Origin: an uncultured Pelagibacteraceae bacterium
GTDB lineage: Bacteria; Pseudomonadota; Alphaproteobacteria; Pelagibacterales; Pelagibacteraceae
Length of the DNA stretch: 45,506 bases
Direction: 5' to 3'
Assembly (NCBI GenBank): GCA_902597895.1
Contig: CACJZM010000007.1
Coordinates: 1-45,506, forward strand
The notes under the pieces are model-generated. The model worked only from the letters and a program-made list of their open reading frames with translations, was not told the origin of the DNA and made no database searches. Of the stretch, positions 32,148 to 40,622 are shown piece by piece (position 1 is the stretch's first letter; each line of letters starts with the position of its first letter). A program made the position numbers and the translations under genes.

Positions 32148-33551
32148 TTACCTACTACTGGCAGCGACAGATTTTTCATCTTCTTTCGCAGCTTCCATTA
32201 TTTCATAGTCTAGACCTGCCAACTCAGCTTCTCTAGGAATTCTAAGTTTACCCATTCCATGAAGAATCTTAGCAATTATATATCCAGGAATCATACCGAG
32301 TACAAAAAACATTATTATTGCACCAATAAACATTCCTAGTGGATTGATAGCAGCATAAGTGTTTCCATCCCACATAGCTCCAACACTGTATCCAGATGAT
32401 GGATAACCATTTAAGACAAAACCACAAATTATTAAACCAACAAATCCTGCATAACCATGCACAGCAACTGCACCAACCGCATCATCTATTTTGAACTTAC
32501 GTTCAACCCAGTAATGCATTTTATAAGCTATAACTACTCCAATCATTCCAATAATCATTGATTGAATTGGATGATATAAATCGTTACCTGCTGAAGCACA
32601 AATTATTCCTGCTAGTCCTGATGAATATGTCCAGAAAGGATCTCCTTTAGATACAATATATCCAGCTAACAAACCTCCTGATAATGACATCAAAAAGTTA
32701 AATGTAATTCCACTAAGTGTTGTAGGTGTTACATAAATGTTAGTAGCTGTGAAAAATACTTTTCCTAAAGCATAATCTCCTTCACCTCCGACATCATAAA
32801 TTGGTATATTACATGCAGCATAAAAACCCCAGAAACCAGTATAAATTAGAAATAATCCAATTGTAACTAACCAAGGATTTCTTGGTCCTATGTTTCTCGG
32901 TTCACCGCTCGATGAAAATTTACCTATTCTTGGACCTAAAACTACTAAAATACCCAGTGCAAATCCTCCCGCAATTGCGTGTATTACACCAGATGCATAT
33001 GCATCATGATATCCAAGTATTTTTAACATCCATCCGTCAAAGTGCCATCCCCATGCAGCATCAATTGTCCAAAAAACTGAGCCAATTGCTATTGCTAATA
33101 TTCCAAATGCAAAAGTTGTTATTCTTTCAATTACTGCACCTGAAACAATAGAAGCTGCTGTCCATGAAAATAATAAAAATGCAGCCCAAAAAACTCCACT
33201 TATATGATCACCCAAGTTTACTGCCATTAGTTCACTTGTTGGAACATAGTAAGCGGCACTAAAAGCAGAGTCATCTGTTATAAGTGCTGCACTTCCATTC
33301 ATTATTGAAGGTGCTAGACCAGGTCCTGTTGGAAATGCCCAATATATCCACCAACCAAATAAAAACCACGTTACTGTTACCAAAGGTATTAGCATTGTGT
33401 TTTTCATTAATGTATGTTGATGATGTTTGTATCGGGAAGCTCCAACTTCGTACATACAGAAACCCACGTGAATTAAAAACATGAGAACTACTGTTATCCA
33501 GTAGTAAAATTCTGTAAATATGGTCGTCAATGCACCAAGTTCGTCAGTCAT
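32148..33551 (-). CDS. amt: Ammonium/methylammonium transporter (Amt family)
   Basis: The 467-residue integral membrane protein has about eleven membrane helices and Amt signatures: the pore histidine segments YASGVIHAIAGGFALG and VAVHGYAGFVGL, the DAAWGWHFDGW segment, and GLFLIYTGFWGFYA. It conducts ammonium across the inner membrane. No glnK (PII) gene accompanies it, unlike many amtB loci; instead a small membrane protein gene follows. It lies in a block with methylamine-assimilation genes, so methylammonium is a plausible additional substrate. A GGAGG Shine-Dalgarno and a palindrome TTTGTTTAAACAAA precede the start. Confidence 0.92.
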   Translation of the reverse strand: MTDELGALTTIFTEFYYWITVVLMFLIHVGFCMYEVGASRYKHHQHTLMKNTMLIPLVTVTWFLFGWWIYWAFPTGPGLAPSIMNGSAALITDDSAFSAAYYVPTSELMAVNLGDHISGVFWAAFLLFSWTAASIVSGAVIERITTFAFGILAIAIGSVFWTIDAAWGWHFDGWMLKILGYHDAYASGVIHAIAGGFALGILVVLGPRIGKFSSSGEPRNIGPRNPWLVTIGLFLIYTGFWGFYAACNIPIYDVGGEGDYALGKVFFTATNIYVTPTTLSGITFNFLMSLSGGLLAGYIVSKGDPFWTYSSGLAGIICASAGNDLYHPIQSMIIGMIGVVIAYKMHYWVERKFKIDDAVGAVAVHGYAGFVGLIICGFVLNGYPSSGYSVGAMWDGNTYAAINPLGMFIGAIIMFFVLGMIPGYIIAKILHGMGKLRIPREAELAGLDYEIMEAAKEDEKSVAASSR

Positions 33552-33561
33552 TTAACCTCCA

Positions 33562-33642
33562 TTTGTTTAAACAAAACAATCGAATATTATTTTACAGATA
33601 AGTTTCTACAATCATTAATAATCTTTTAAAATTGCAGATAAT
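33562..33642 (-). promoter_or_regulatory. amt upstream region: palindrome and repeated CAGATAA motif
   Basis: The 132-bp gap before amt contains a perfect 14-bp palindrome TTTGTTTAAACAAA (33562-33575) just upstream of the Shine-Dalgarno. It also holds two direct repeats (plus strand) TTTACAGATAAG (33591-33602) and ATTGCAGATAAT (33631-33642) 40 bp apart. They may be operator sites; no convincing sigma54 or sigma70 promoter could be fixed. Confidence 0.3.
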
Positions 33643-33683
33643 TTAAAACTGACAACCTATGGTAGATTATTTTTTTAGAGATT

Positions 33684-34097
33684 CTAAAATTTTCTATAAG
33701 CTTTTTTTAGATCAACTAACGGATGATTTGGAGACATTTGAAATTTAACCAATAATTCTCTAGCAATCATGTCCCTATCTTGTTGATTATTTGGTAGTTT
33801 TATTTTTTTTGGTATGGTCACCCATCCATTTGCGTTTCTGTCAAATACTGCTGGTCTATCTTCTTCATACCCCATATGAACATCTTCAAGCCAGTTAAGG
33901 TCGTCCCAGCCCATTGCTTCAATGTATTTTTTTAAAAAAGGAGTAAGTCTTGAGTAATCTGGTAATAGATTTACATCGTACCTATAACCGATTGTTTGGC
34001 CAATCATTTTTTCTCTAGCTGTTTCCTTTTTTTTTCCTAATTGACCCTTAACGTCTTTTTTTATTTTTTTATTTTTTTTATTCTTCTTTTTAACCAT
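33684..34097 (-). CDS. Hypothetical protein with Lys-rich N-terminus, last gene of the mgs operon
   Basis: This 137-residue protein starts with about 25 residues dominated by lysine (MVKKKNKKNKKIKKDVKGQ) and continues as a soluble domain with GYRYDVNLLPDYSRLTPFLKKY, WDDLNWLEDVHMGYEEDRP and NGWVTIPKKIKLPNNQQDRD. It follows mgsC by 4 bp and therefore belongs to the mgs transcript. No family recognised; the basic N-terminus could be disordered or bind nucleic acid or the synthase complex. Confidence 0.7.
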   Translation of the reverse strand: MVKKKNKKNKKIKKDVKGQLGKKKETAREKMIGQTIGYRYDVNLLPDYSRLTPFLKKYIEAMGWDDLNWLEDVHMGYEEDRPAVFDRNANGWVTIPKKIKLPNNQQDRDMIARELLVKFQMSPNHPLVDLKKAYRKF

Positions 34098-34101
34098 AAA
34101 T

Positions 34102-35505
34102 TTATATTTTGTGGAAGTCGTCTACTCCAACTGTATGATTTGTACCAGAAAGAGGTACTTTTGCTAAAGCCGATGCCTCCATAGTTAACGCAGCCATATC
34201 TTCAGGTTCCAAAGAATGAATATTTGTTTTACCACATGCTCTTGCTAATAGTTGGGCTTCCAATGTCATAGCATGCAAATAGTTATATACTCTTAAAGCT
34301 GCATCGTCTGGATTTAATCTTTTTCTTAATTTCGGATCTTGAGTAGCAACACCAACTGGACATCTTCCAGTATGACAGTGATAACAATGCCCTGCCGGAA
34401 CACCCATTTCTTTTTCAAAATTTGACTCAGGTATTTCTTTATTACAGTTTAAAGCCACCATTGCTCCTGTACCTATTGCAATTGCATCGGCACCTAAAGC
34501 AAGAGCTTTAGCCATGTCTGCACCATCTCTTACTCCACCAGCATAAATTAAAGTAACTTTTCCTGTTTTACCCACGTCATCAATTGCTCTTCTAGCTTCT
34601 CTTATTGCGGCTATTCCCGGAATACCTGTATTTGCAGCTGCTATATGAGGTCCTGCTCCAGTTGAACCTTCCATTCCATCAAGATAAATTGAGTCAGGGT
34701 CACATTTTGCAGCCATTCGCACATCATCATAAACTTTTGCTGCTCCAAGTTTTAACTGTATTGGTACTTTATTTTTAGTTAATTCTCTTAGTTCTGCTAC
34801 TTTTAATGCTAAATCATCTGGCCCTAGCCAGTCGGGATGTCTTGCAGGAGACCTTTGATCAATACCTGCCGGTAAAGATCTCATTTCTGCAACTTGGTCG
34901 GTTACTTTTTGGCCCATCAAGTGTCCACCCATACCAACTTTTTGACCTTGACCAATAAAAACTTCTATTCCATCTGCCAGTTGAGCATGATGTGGGTTAA
35001 AACCATATCTAGATTGAATACATTGATAATACCATTTTTCAGAATATCTTCTTTCATCAGGAATCATTCCTCCTTCACCAGAACAAGTGGCACTGCCAGC
35101 CATAGTTGCTCCTCGTGCTAAGGCAGTTTTAGCTTCATATGAAAGCGCACCAAAACTCATACCAGTGATATAAACAGGAATATCTAATTCAATTGGATTT
35201 TCACATCTTGGACCTATTATAGTTTTTGTTTCACATTTTTCTCTATAACCTTCAATAACAAATCTTGTTAGCGTACCTGGTAAAAAAACTAAATCATCAA
35301 AAGTTGGAATTTTTTTCATTAATGCCATTCCACGCATTCTATATCTTCCTAATTGTGCTTTAATGTGAATATCATCTATTACTTCTGGAGTAAAAATTGA
35401 GTTGTAACCAAGTAAGCTTTTATTTCTTTTTGCAAATTCTGTTTTTCCATTACCATTTCCGTTTGAATGAACTTTTGATTTACCATTTTTCTTTTTTTTT
35501 GCCAT
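34102..35505 (-). CDS. mgsC: N-methylglutamate synthase subunit C-like, FMN-binding glutamate synthase domain
   Basis: The 467-residue protein is the FMN/Fe-S (GltB-type) synthase domain made as a separate subunit: ITGMSFGALSYEAKTALARGA, GEGGMIPDERRY, QLKLGAAKV and GADAIAIGTGAM line the FMN-binding TIM barrel, and C374, C377, C382 (CYHCHTGRCP) supply the 3Fe-4S cluster. The Lys/Asn/Gly-rich first 25 residues look disordered. In the MgsABC complex this subunit forms N-methylglutamate from gamma-glutamylmethylamide or methylamine and glutamate-derived carbon. GlxD of rhizobia is the same family, so Glx function is the alternative. It overlaps the mgsB-like gene by 1 bp. Confidence 0.83.
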   Translation of the reverse strand: MAKKKKNGKSKVHSNGNGNGKTEFAKRNKSLLGYNSIFTPEVIDDIHIKAQLGRYRMRGMALMKKIPTFDDLVFLPGTLTRFVIEGYREKCETKTIIGPRCENPIELDIPVYITGMSFGALSYEAKTALARGATMAGSATCSGEGGMIPDERRYSEKWYYQCIQSRYGFNPHHAQLADGIEVFIGQGQKVGMGGHLMGQKVTDQVAEMRSLPAGIDQRSPARHPDWLGPDDLALKVAELRELTKNKVPIQLKLGAAKVYDDVRMAAKCDPDSIYLDGMEGSTGAGPHIAAANTGIPGIAAIREARRAIDDVGKTGKVTLIYAGGVRDGADMAKALALGADAIAIGTGAMVALNCNKEIPESNFEKEMGVPAGHCYHCHTGRCPVGVATQDPKLRKRLNPDDAALRVYNYLHAMTLEAQLLARACGKTNIHSLEPEDMAALTMEASALAKVPLSGTNHTVGVDDFHKI

Positions 35506-36359
35506 TATATAGCTCCTTTTTTTTCAGTTGGTTCTAACGCATCATAGTTCCACAATTTTTTACCCGAAACTACTTTAGTCATTTTAGAGACATCATAGTT
35601 CTCTCCAATTTCAGCTACTTTAAGTTTTCTTTTAAGCCAATCTATATCACTTTTTGTCATAGGTGACTCCACCGCATCACTACCAAATGATCCAATTTTT
35701 CCTCCTATATATAAAGTTCCATCATACATCGAATCTCCAAGATTTATTCCAACGTCACCTAAAATTACTATTCTACCTCTTTGCATCATAAATCCAGTAA
35801 AGGCACCTGCGTCTCCACCAACAATTATAGTACCACCTTTTTGATCAATTCCAGTTCTAGCTCCAACACTTCCTTTACAAATTAAATCACCACCTCTAAT
35901 TGCTGCTCCAAAACAAGATCCAGCATTTTTTTCTATTACTACTTTACCTGCCATCATATTTTCTGCACATGACCAGCCAACTCTTCCATTAATTCTAACT
36001 GTTGGTCCATCTATTGAACCAACTCCAAAATATCCTAAACTTCCCTCAAAAATTAAATTTAATTTATTTAGTATTCCAACTCCTAAACTATGTTTTCCTT
36101 GAGGGTTTTTAATAACAATAGTTCCATAACCTTGACTCATTAATTCATCTATTTTCCTGTTTGCTTCCTTGCAATCTAAATCCTTAACATCTAAGTCAAT
36201 TCTTTTATTAAAATCAACATCATAAGTTCCCCAATAAAAAAAATTTTCTGCTTCATCAGGATTAAAGAATTTTTGTTGTGTTTTACCTGTAAGGACCTCA
36301 GTATGAAGACCCATTGATTGGGCTTTAGTTTTTTTTTCTGATGTTTTTAAATTTGCCAT
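35505..36359 (-). CDS. mgsB: N-methylglutamate synthase subunit B-like (GXGXG beta-helix domain)
   Basis: The 284-residue protein corresponds to the C-terminal GXGXG domain of glutamate synthase as a stand-alone subunit. Its middle part is a right-handed beta-helix of glycine-rich turns (GYFGVGSIDG, GRVGWSCAENM, GGDLICKGSVGARTG, GGDAGAFTG, GKIGSFGSDA). It is a structural, probably substrate-channelling, partner of the FMN subunit. It overlaps mgsA by 13 bp and mgsC by 1 bp, as expected for coupled subunits of one complex. Confidence 0.85.
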   Translation of the reverse strand: MANLKTSEKKTKAQSMGLHTEVLTGKTQQKFFNPDEAENFFYWGTYDVDFNKRIDLDVKDLDCKEANRKIDELMSQGYGTIVIKNPQGKHSLGVGILNKLNLIFEGSLGYFGVGSIDGPTVRINGRVGWSCAENMMAGKVVIEKNAGSCFGAAIRGGDLICKGSVGARTGIDQKGGTIIVGGDAGAFTGFMMQRGRIVILGDVGINLGDSMYDGTLYIGGKIGSFGSDAVESPMTKSDIDWLKRKLKVAEIGENYDVSKMTKVVSGKKLWNYDALEPTEKKGAI

Positions 36360-37291
36360 ACTTTTACCTCTCCATCAAAAGGATCGTAAGTGTCTATTTC
36401 TTGTGGTAGCAAAGATCTTATAGCTATTTCTTCGGATCCCATTGCAACTAAATCATCTGACTCGTATAGTACCAAAGGTTTAGCTGCCATTGTATCTTTA
36501 GCCATTCCCAAAGAGTCTTTTGTTGCAACAAAATAAGTAAACACACCATCTAAACCACTTAAAGAGTCTTTCATTCCTTCCTCCAAACTAGCTCCGTTTC
36601 TCATTTTTTCTGCAAGGTAAACAGCTATTAATTCAGAGTCACACTCTGACATAAATCTCATACCTTTATTTTCTAGAATTCTTCTATTATTCCAGTAGTT
36701 GGTTAATTGACCGTTATGAACAACCGATACATCGCTAAAAGGATATCCCCAAAACGGATGAGCTGATTTGATATCTACTCCTGACTCTGTTGCCATTCTA
36801 GCGTGTCCAATTGCATGTGTTCCAACAACTTTATCTAAATTATATCTATCACAAACCATTTTTGCATTACCAAGATCTTTTATTACTTCTAAAGATTTAC
36901 CCATAGAAAGAATTTCTACGCCTTCAATACTTTCTATTTTTTGAGAAAAATTCAATAAATCGTCTTTGTTATATTCAATTTCATATCTTAATGAGTATGG
37001 TAAAACTCGGTCTGCTTTAATAATTTTAGCACCCATTTCTGATAGACAGCTTTCAACAACTTTTTTTCTTTCATCGTATACAGATATATCTTCAGCTACA
37101 GAAGAACTTCCTTCTCCAACATTTTCACCAATTTTAACTCTCATGATAAAATTTTTTCCTTCAGTATCACCATACAAAGCATATCCCGTAGAGTCTTCAC
37201 CTCTATGTTTTAAAGCTTGTAACATTCCTTGAAGTTCATGACCAACTTTTGAAGATTTTCCTCTATGTATGAGTCCTGCAATTCCGCACAT
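36347..37291 (-). CDS. mgsA: N-methylglutamate synthase subunit A-like (class II glutamine amidotransferase)
   Basis: The 314-residue protein begins MCGIAGLIHRG, so after removal of the initiator Met the nucleophile Cys2 is N-terminal, as in class II (Ntn-type) amidotransferases. Further motifs are IGHARMATESG and FSDVSVVHNGQLTNY (oxyanion-hole Asn-Gly) and SECDSELIAVYLAE. It would release the amine from gamma-glutamylmethylamide (or ammonia from glutamine) and pass it to the FMN subunit. It is 18 bp downstream of a glutamine-synthetase-family gene, the usual gmaS-mgsABC order. Confidence 0.86.
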   Translation of the reverse strand: MCGIAGLIHRGKSSKVGHELQGMLQALKHRGEDSTGYALYGDTEGKNFIMRVKIGENVGEGSSSVAEDISVYDERKKVVESCLSEMGAKIIKADRVLPYSLRYEIEYNKDDLLNFSQKIESIEGVEILSMGKSLEVIKDLGNAKMVCDRYNLDKVVGTHAIGHARMATESGVDIKSAHPFWGYPFSDVSVVHNGQLTNYWNNRRILENKGMRFMSECDSELIAVYLAEKMRNGASLEEGMKDSLSGLDGVFTYFVATKDSLGMAKDTMAAKPLVLYESDDLVAMGSEEIAIRSLLPQEIDTYDPFDGEVKVWQI

Positions 37292-37309
37292 ATATTTCCT
37301 TTTTATTTA

Positions 37310-38779
37310 CTATGGCAAACAATCTAAATAGGTATCAAGATCCCATTGAGTAGTTGCACCTAAGAATCTTTCCCACTCATCATTTTTATACCAATGAAAA
37401 ACTTTATACATTTCATCTGGCATTGCTGATTTAATTACTTCATCTTCTGCAAGCCTATCAAGAGCTTCACCTAAACTTAAAGGTAGTTTCTTAACGTCTT
37501 TTCCAGCTTTTTGAGCTTCATAAATATTTCTAGACTCTGGTTTTGCTGGTACCATCTTTTTAGATATACCTTCGTCACAAGCTTTTAATAATGCTGCTCC
37601 TAGTAAGTAAGGATTATGCATTGAGTCTACCGATCTATATTCAAATCTTCCGGGAGCAGAAACTCTTAAACCACAAGTTCTATTTTGGTATCCCCAGTCA
37701 GCATAAACAGGCGCCCAAAAACCTTGATCCCATAATCTTCTATAAGAATTTACAGTTGACGACCCTAGTGCTGTCAAAGCTGGTAAATGTTTCATTATTC
37801 CAGCAATTGACTGTAATCCGATTTTTCCTGGCAACTGCATATCTTTTGTATCAGGCATAAATGTATTTTTTCCTCCAGAAACGTAGCTGAATACCTCTTC
37901 AACACCTGGCAGTGATTTGTGTCCAAGTTTATTTACAGAAATTTTACCCTCTGTCCATAAAGACATATTTGTATGACAACCACTTGCTGAAACACCCATA
38001 AATGGTTTAGTCATGAAACATGCAATTAATCCATGTTCTCTTGCAACTTGAGCACATATTTGTCTATAAGTTGATAGTCTATCAGCATTTCTTAAAACAT
38101 TATCATATGTCCAATTTAATTCTAATTGACCTGGAGCATCTTCATGATCTCCTTGTATCATATCCAAACCCATGGCCTTTGAGTACTCTATAACTTTCAT
38201 AAATACAGGTCTTAATGACTCAAATTGATCAATATGATAACAGAATGGTTTGGAAAAACCTTTTCCAGTTGGAGTTCCATCAGGGTTTTTAGTTAACCAC
38301 ATCATTTCAGGTTCTGTTCCAACTCTTAATTCTAACCCGTGTTTTTTTTGAAATTCATCCATAAATATTCTTAGATTTCCTCTGCAGTCAGATGTTAAAT
38401 GGCCACCTGGATTTTTTCTTTCTTCTCTATTCCTAAAACACGTGCAATAAACTCTTCCTACTCTTTTATCCCACGGTAATTGTACGAAAGTTTCCGGATC
38501 AGGAATACCAACTAGTTCCATTGCTTCTGGTCCATATCCAATGTAGTTATTATGACGATCTAAAAATAAGTTTGCAGTTGATCCGTATACTAATTGAAAC
38601 CCTTTTTCAGCAGTTCTTTCCCAATGATCAGAAGGTATACCTTTACCAACAACTCTTCCTGTTACTGAAATAAATTGAAAATAAATATATGTAATTCCTA
38701 ATTCTTTAATTTTTTCTCTTACTCTTTTTACTAATTTTGCTCTGCCTGGTTGATTAACATGTTTTTCTAGATCAGTCAT
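37310..38779 (-). CDS. gmaS: Gamma-glutamylmethylamide synthetase-like (glutamine synthetase family)
   Basis: The 489-residue ligase has the GS catalytic domain: GTEPEMMW, QGDHEDAPGQLELNW, SASGCHTNMSLW, VNSYRRLWDQGFWAP and SAPGRFEYRSVDSMHNPY. As the first gene of the operon leading into mgsABC it most likely makes gamma-glutamylmethylamide from glutamate, methylamine and ATP, the first step of the N-methylglutamate pathway. The start has a good Shine-Dalgarno (AGAGGGAG). It is longer than reported GmaS proteins as I recall them (about 440-445 residues), so a GlnT-type glutamine synthetase is the alternative. Confidence 0.7.
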   Translation of the reverse strand: MTDLEKHVNQPGRAKLVKRVREKIKELGITYIYFQFISVTGRVVGKGIPSDHWERTAEKGFQLVYGSTANLFLDRHNNYIGYGPEAMELVGIPDPETFVQLPWDKRVGRVYCTCFRNREERKNPGGHLTSDCRGNLRIFMDEFQKKHGLELRVGTEPEMMWLTKNPDGTPTGKGFSKPFCYHIDQFESLRPVFMKVIEYSKAMGLDMIQGDHEDAPGQLELNWTYDNVLRNADRLSTYRQICAQVAREHGLIACFMTKPFMGVSASGCHTNMSLWTEGKISVNKLGHKSLPGVEEVFSYVSGGKNTFMPDTKDMQLPGKIGLQSIAGIMKHLPALTALGSSTVNSYRRLWDQGFWAPVYADWGYQNRTCGLRVSAPGRFEYRSVDSMHNPYLLGAALLKACDEGISKKMVPAKPESRNIYEAQKAGKDVKKLPLSLGEALDRLAEDEVIKSAMPDEMYKVFHWYKNDEWERFLGATTQWDLDTYLDCLP

Positions 38780-38815
38780 ATTCTCCCTCTTAATTTTAAG
38801 TATTGAAAGTTAACT

Positions 38816-38843
38816 GAAAAAAAAACATCTGTCTACTCAGATG
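38816..38843 (-). terminator. Rho-independent terminator between the flavoprotein and gmaS-like genes
   Basis: The 6-bp stem CATCTG/CAGATG (38826-38831 with 38838-38843, loop TCTACT) is followed on the minus strand by a run of nine T. It begins 2 bp beyond the flavoprotein stop codon, so the gmaS-mgs operon probably has its own promoter or depends on readthrough. Confidence 0.88.
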
Positions 38844-38845
38844 AA

Positions 38846-40171
38846 TTAACTCCAAGGAAACGGACTGTTCGAAGTGGGATGTAGTTCACCCTTCGCGTAT
38901 CGATTGAATCTAAACGGTTTTAAAAGTTCACTCTCAGTTCCTAAAATTTCTTGTGCAACAAGGTGTCCAACACCTATCATTTTATAACCATGATTAGCAT
39001 CTGCTATCATATAAACATTTTCAAAAAATCTATCAAAGATTGGGAATGAATCTGGAGTTAAACATCCAAGACCTCCAGACGGTCCTTTTCTGTATAATTT
39101 TGATTTTCCTACAAATCTTTTTTGACAATGAGCTAATGCAGAAGTCCACATATCAGCAAATTTATCTGTTGTTTGATATTCTGGAGACTCTACTCCATAT
39201 GGGTCTACATTTACCTTATCAAAATGTTTTTCAACAATATAAGGCGATGTTCCCCCTTGAACTCCTAATCCTTCAATATCAGGTTTGTAATATATTCCCC
39301 AAAGCTCATCAGTAATTAATTTTCCAGTTGTATCAGAATGCAAAGGAGCATCAGTATCAACATGAATTACAGGTGGTTGCTTACCCTCATTTGTTCTTAA
39401 GTAATCAGATTCAACTCCTAAAATTCCCTCTTGCAGAAACCAGTATTTCCACATTTCAACTTCATGCTTTTTACCATCTTGACCCTTAATCTCAGTTGTC
39501 TTTGGAAGCTCTAACATATTCCAGAAATCTCTAACCCATGGACCTGCTCCAACAACAACTTGGTCGCAATTAATTGTTCCCATATCTGTAATGACTCCAG
39601 TAACAGAATTACTATTACTTCCTCTTTTAAATCCTGTCACTTTTACACCCTTATGAACGTTAACACCGTTTGAGTTTGCCTTGTTTTCTAATGCTTTAAT
39701 AGAATCTTTGTTAAAAGCATAACCACCTTTTTTTTCATGAAGAACAGATGTGATACCTTGTGCTTGCCAGTCATCAAATATACCTTTCATGTATTTTGTA
39801 CAATCTTTTTCACCTTCGATAAAAACTGATTCATATCCAATTGCTTTTTGTTGTTTATAAATACTTGAAACGTCTTCGTGCATCACTTCAGGAGAAATTT
39901 GCATGTAGCCAACTGGATTATACCTGAAAGCTTTTGGGTCGCTTTCCCAAATTTCAACAGAATGAGCCATTAATTCTCTCATTGCAGGTTGAAAATAATT
40001 ATTTCTTACAACGCCACAGGCAATTCCACTAGCACCAGCAGCGGTATCTTTTTTTTCTAAAACAACAATGTCTCCTGGATTTTTATATGTCTCTGAAAGT
40101 TTCCAGGCAGTACTTAGTCCGTGGATACCTCCACCAATTATAACTACCTTAGCTTTTGTCGGTAATGACAT
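38846..40171 (-). CDS. FAD-dependent oxidoreductase, sarcosine oxidase beta/dimethylglycine dehydrogenase-like
   Basis: The 441-residue protein has an N-terminal GGGIHG dinucleotide motif (13-18) followed by VVLEKKDTAAGASGIACGVVRN, a GPWVRDFWNML segment and the C-terminal IADANHGYKMIGVGHLVAQE typical of DAO/SoxB flavoproteins. Such enzymes remove an N-methyl or N-alkyl group oxidatively; N-methylglutamate dehydrogenase subunit MgdA belongs to this group. The other Mgd/Sox subunits (alpha, gamma, delta) are not in the window, so it may be a single-subunit enzyme or depend on genes elsewhere. It has its own terminator. Confidence 0.82.
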   Translation of the reverse strand: MSLPTKAKVVIIGGGIHGLSTAWKLSETYKNPGDIVVLEKKDTAAGASGIACGVVRNNYFQPAMRELMAHSVEIWESDPKAFRYNPVGYMQISPEVMHEDVSSIYKQQKAIGYESVFIEGEKDCTKYMKGIFDDWQAQGITSVLHEKKGGYAFNKDSIKALENKANSNGVNVHKGVKVTGFKRGSNSNSVTGVITDMGTINCDQVVVGAGPWVRDFWNMLELPKTTEIKGQDGKKHEVEMWKYWFLQEGILGVESDYLRTNEGKQPPVIHVDTDAPLHSDTTGKLITDELWGIYYKPDIEGLGVQGGTSPYIVEKHFDKVNVDPYGVESPEYQTTDKFADMWTSALAHCQKRFVGKSKLYRKGPSGGLGCLTPDSFPIFDRFFENVYMIADANHGYKMIGVGHLVAQEILGTESELLKPFRFNRYAKGELHPTSNSPFPWS

Positions 40172-40263
40172 ATTGAAAACATTATTTTTTGTGTGACAAA
40201 TGTATATTATTATTTTTATATATAAAAATTATAAGTAAATCGAGCTTCACCTGAGGTTTTGCC

Positions 40264-40614
40264 TCAAAAACTAAGATTTTTTAATGTTTTTAAATATTCA
40301 TTAAATTCTTTAATAAATGCTTCAGATGGTTTTATGTATTTTTTTCTTTGATCTTTTGATGTTTTTTCTAAGAAGAAAAAACCCTTTTCACAAGCTTCAT
40401 TAATAATTAAAGCAGATTTAGGACGAGAAGTTTTAAATAATCTAGTTTTTAGTTCCTCAACCGATAAATTTTGGTTAAGTTTGTATGCACTCATTACTAA
40501 TAACATCATGTGGTAGTGAGATGGTGATTTTCTAAAAAAATAGTTGCTAGATGTATGAGAGAGTCTCATTTGTTCTTCCCAAAATTCAAGAAGATCTTTA
40601 GTAGCTTTATTCAT
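40264..40614 (-). CDS. Small winged-helix-like (MarR-like) regulator candidate
   Basis: The 116-residue protein is small, basic and helical: HTSSNYFFRKSPSHYHMMLLVMSAYKL, then LSVEELKTRLFKTSRPKSALIINEACEKGFFFLEKTSKDQRKKYIKPS, which resembles a winged helix with a recognition helix (about 60-75) and a KKYIKPSE wing as in MarR-type regulators. It lies 8 bp downstream of tdm on the same strand and may sense methylamines or nitrogen status. The fold prediction is from inspection only. A small hairpin (40252-40266) overlaps its stop codon. Confidence 0.55.
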   Translation of the reverse strand: MNKATKDLLEFWEEQMRLSHTSSNYFFRKSPSHYHMMLLVMSAYKLNQNLSVEELKTRLFKTSRPKSALIINEACEKGFFFLEKTSKDQRKKYIKPSEAFIKEFNEYLKTLKNLSF

Positions 40615-40622
40615 ATTTAAAA

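Noticed and set aside
33672-33692. TTTTAGA/TCTAAAA inverted repeat at the end of the mgs operon, considered as its terminator
   Set aside because: In the operon's direction it is followed by A-rich, not T-rich, sequence; the pairing is all A/T but for one G-C.
40172-40263. Possible riboswitch in the flavoprotein leader (CCTCAGGTGAAGC on the minus strand)
   Set aside because: It lacks the conserved cores of glycine, SAM-II or SAM-V riboswitches as I know them.
40252-40266. Hairpin TGAGG/CCTCA near the end of the regulator gene, considered as a terminator
   Set aside because: The stem has only 5 bp and on the coding (minus) strand it is followed by AGGTGAAGC rather than a T run.
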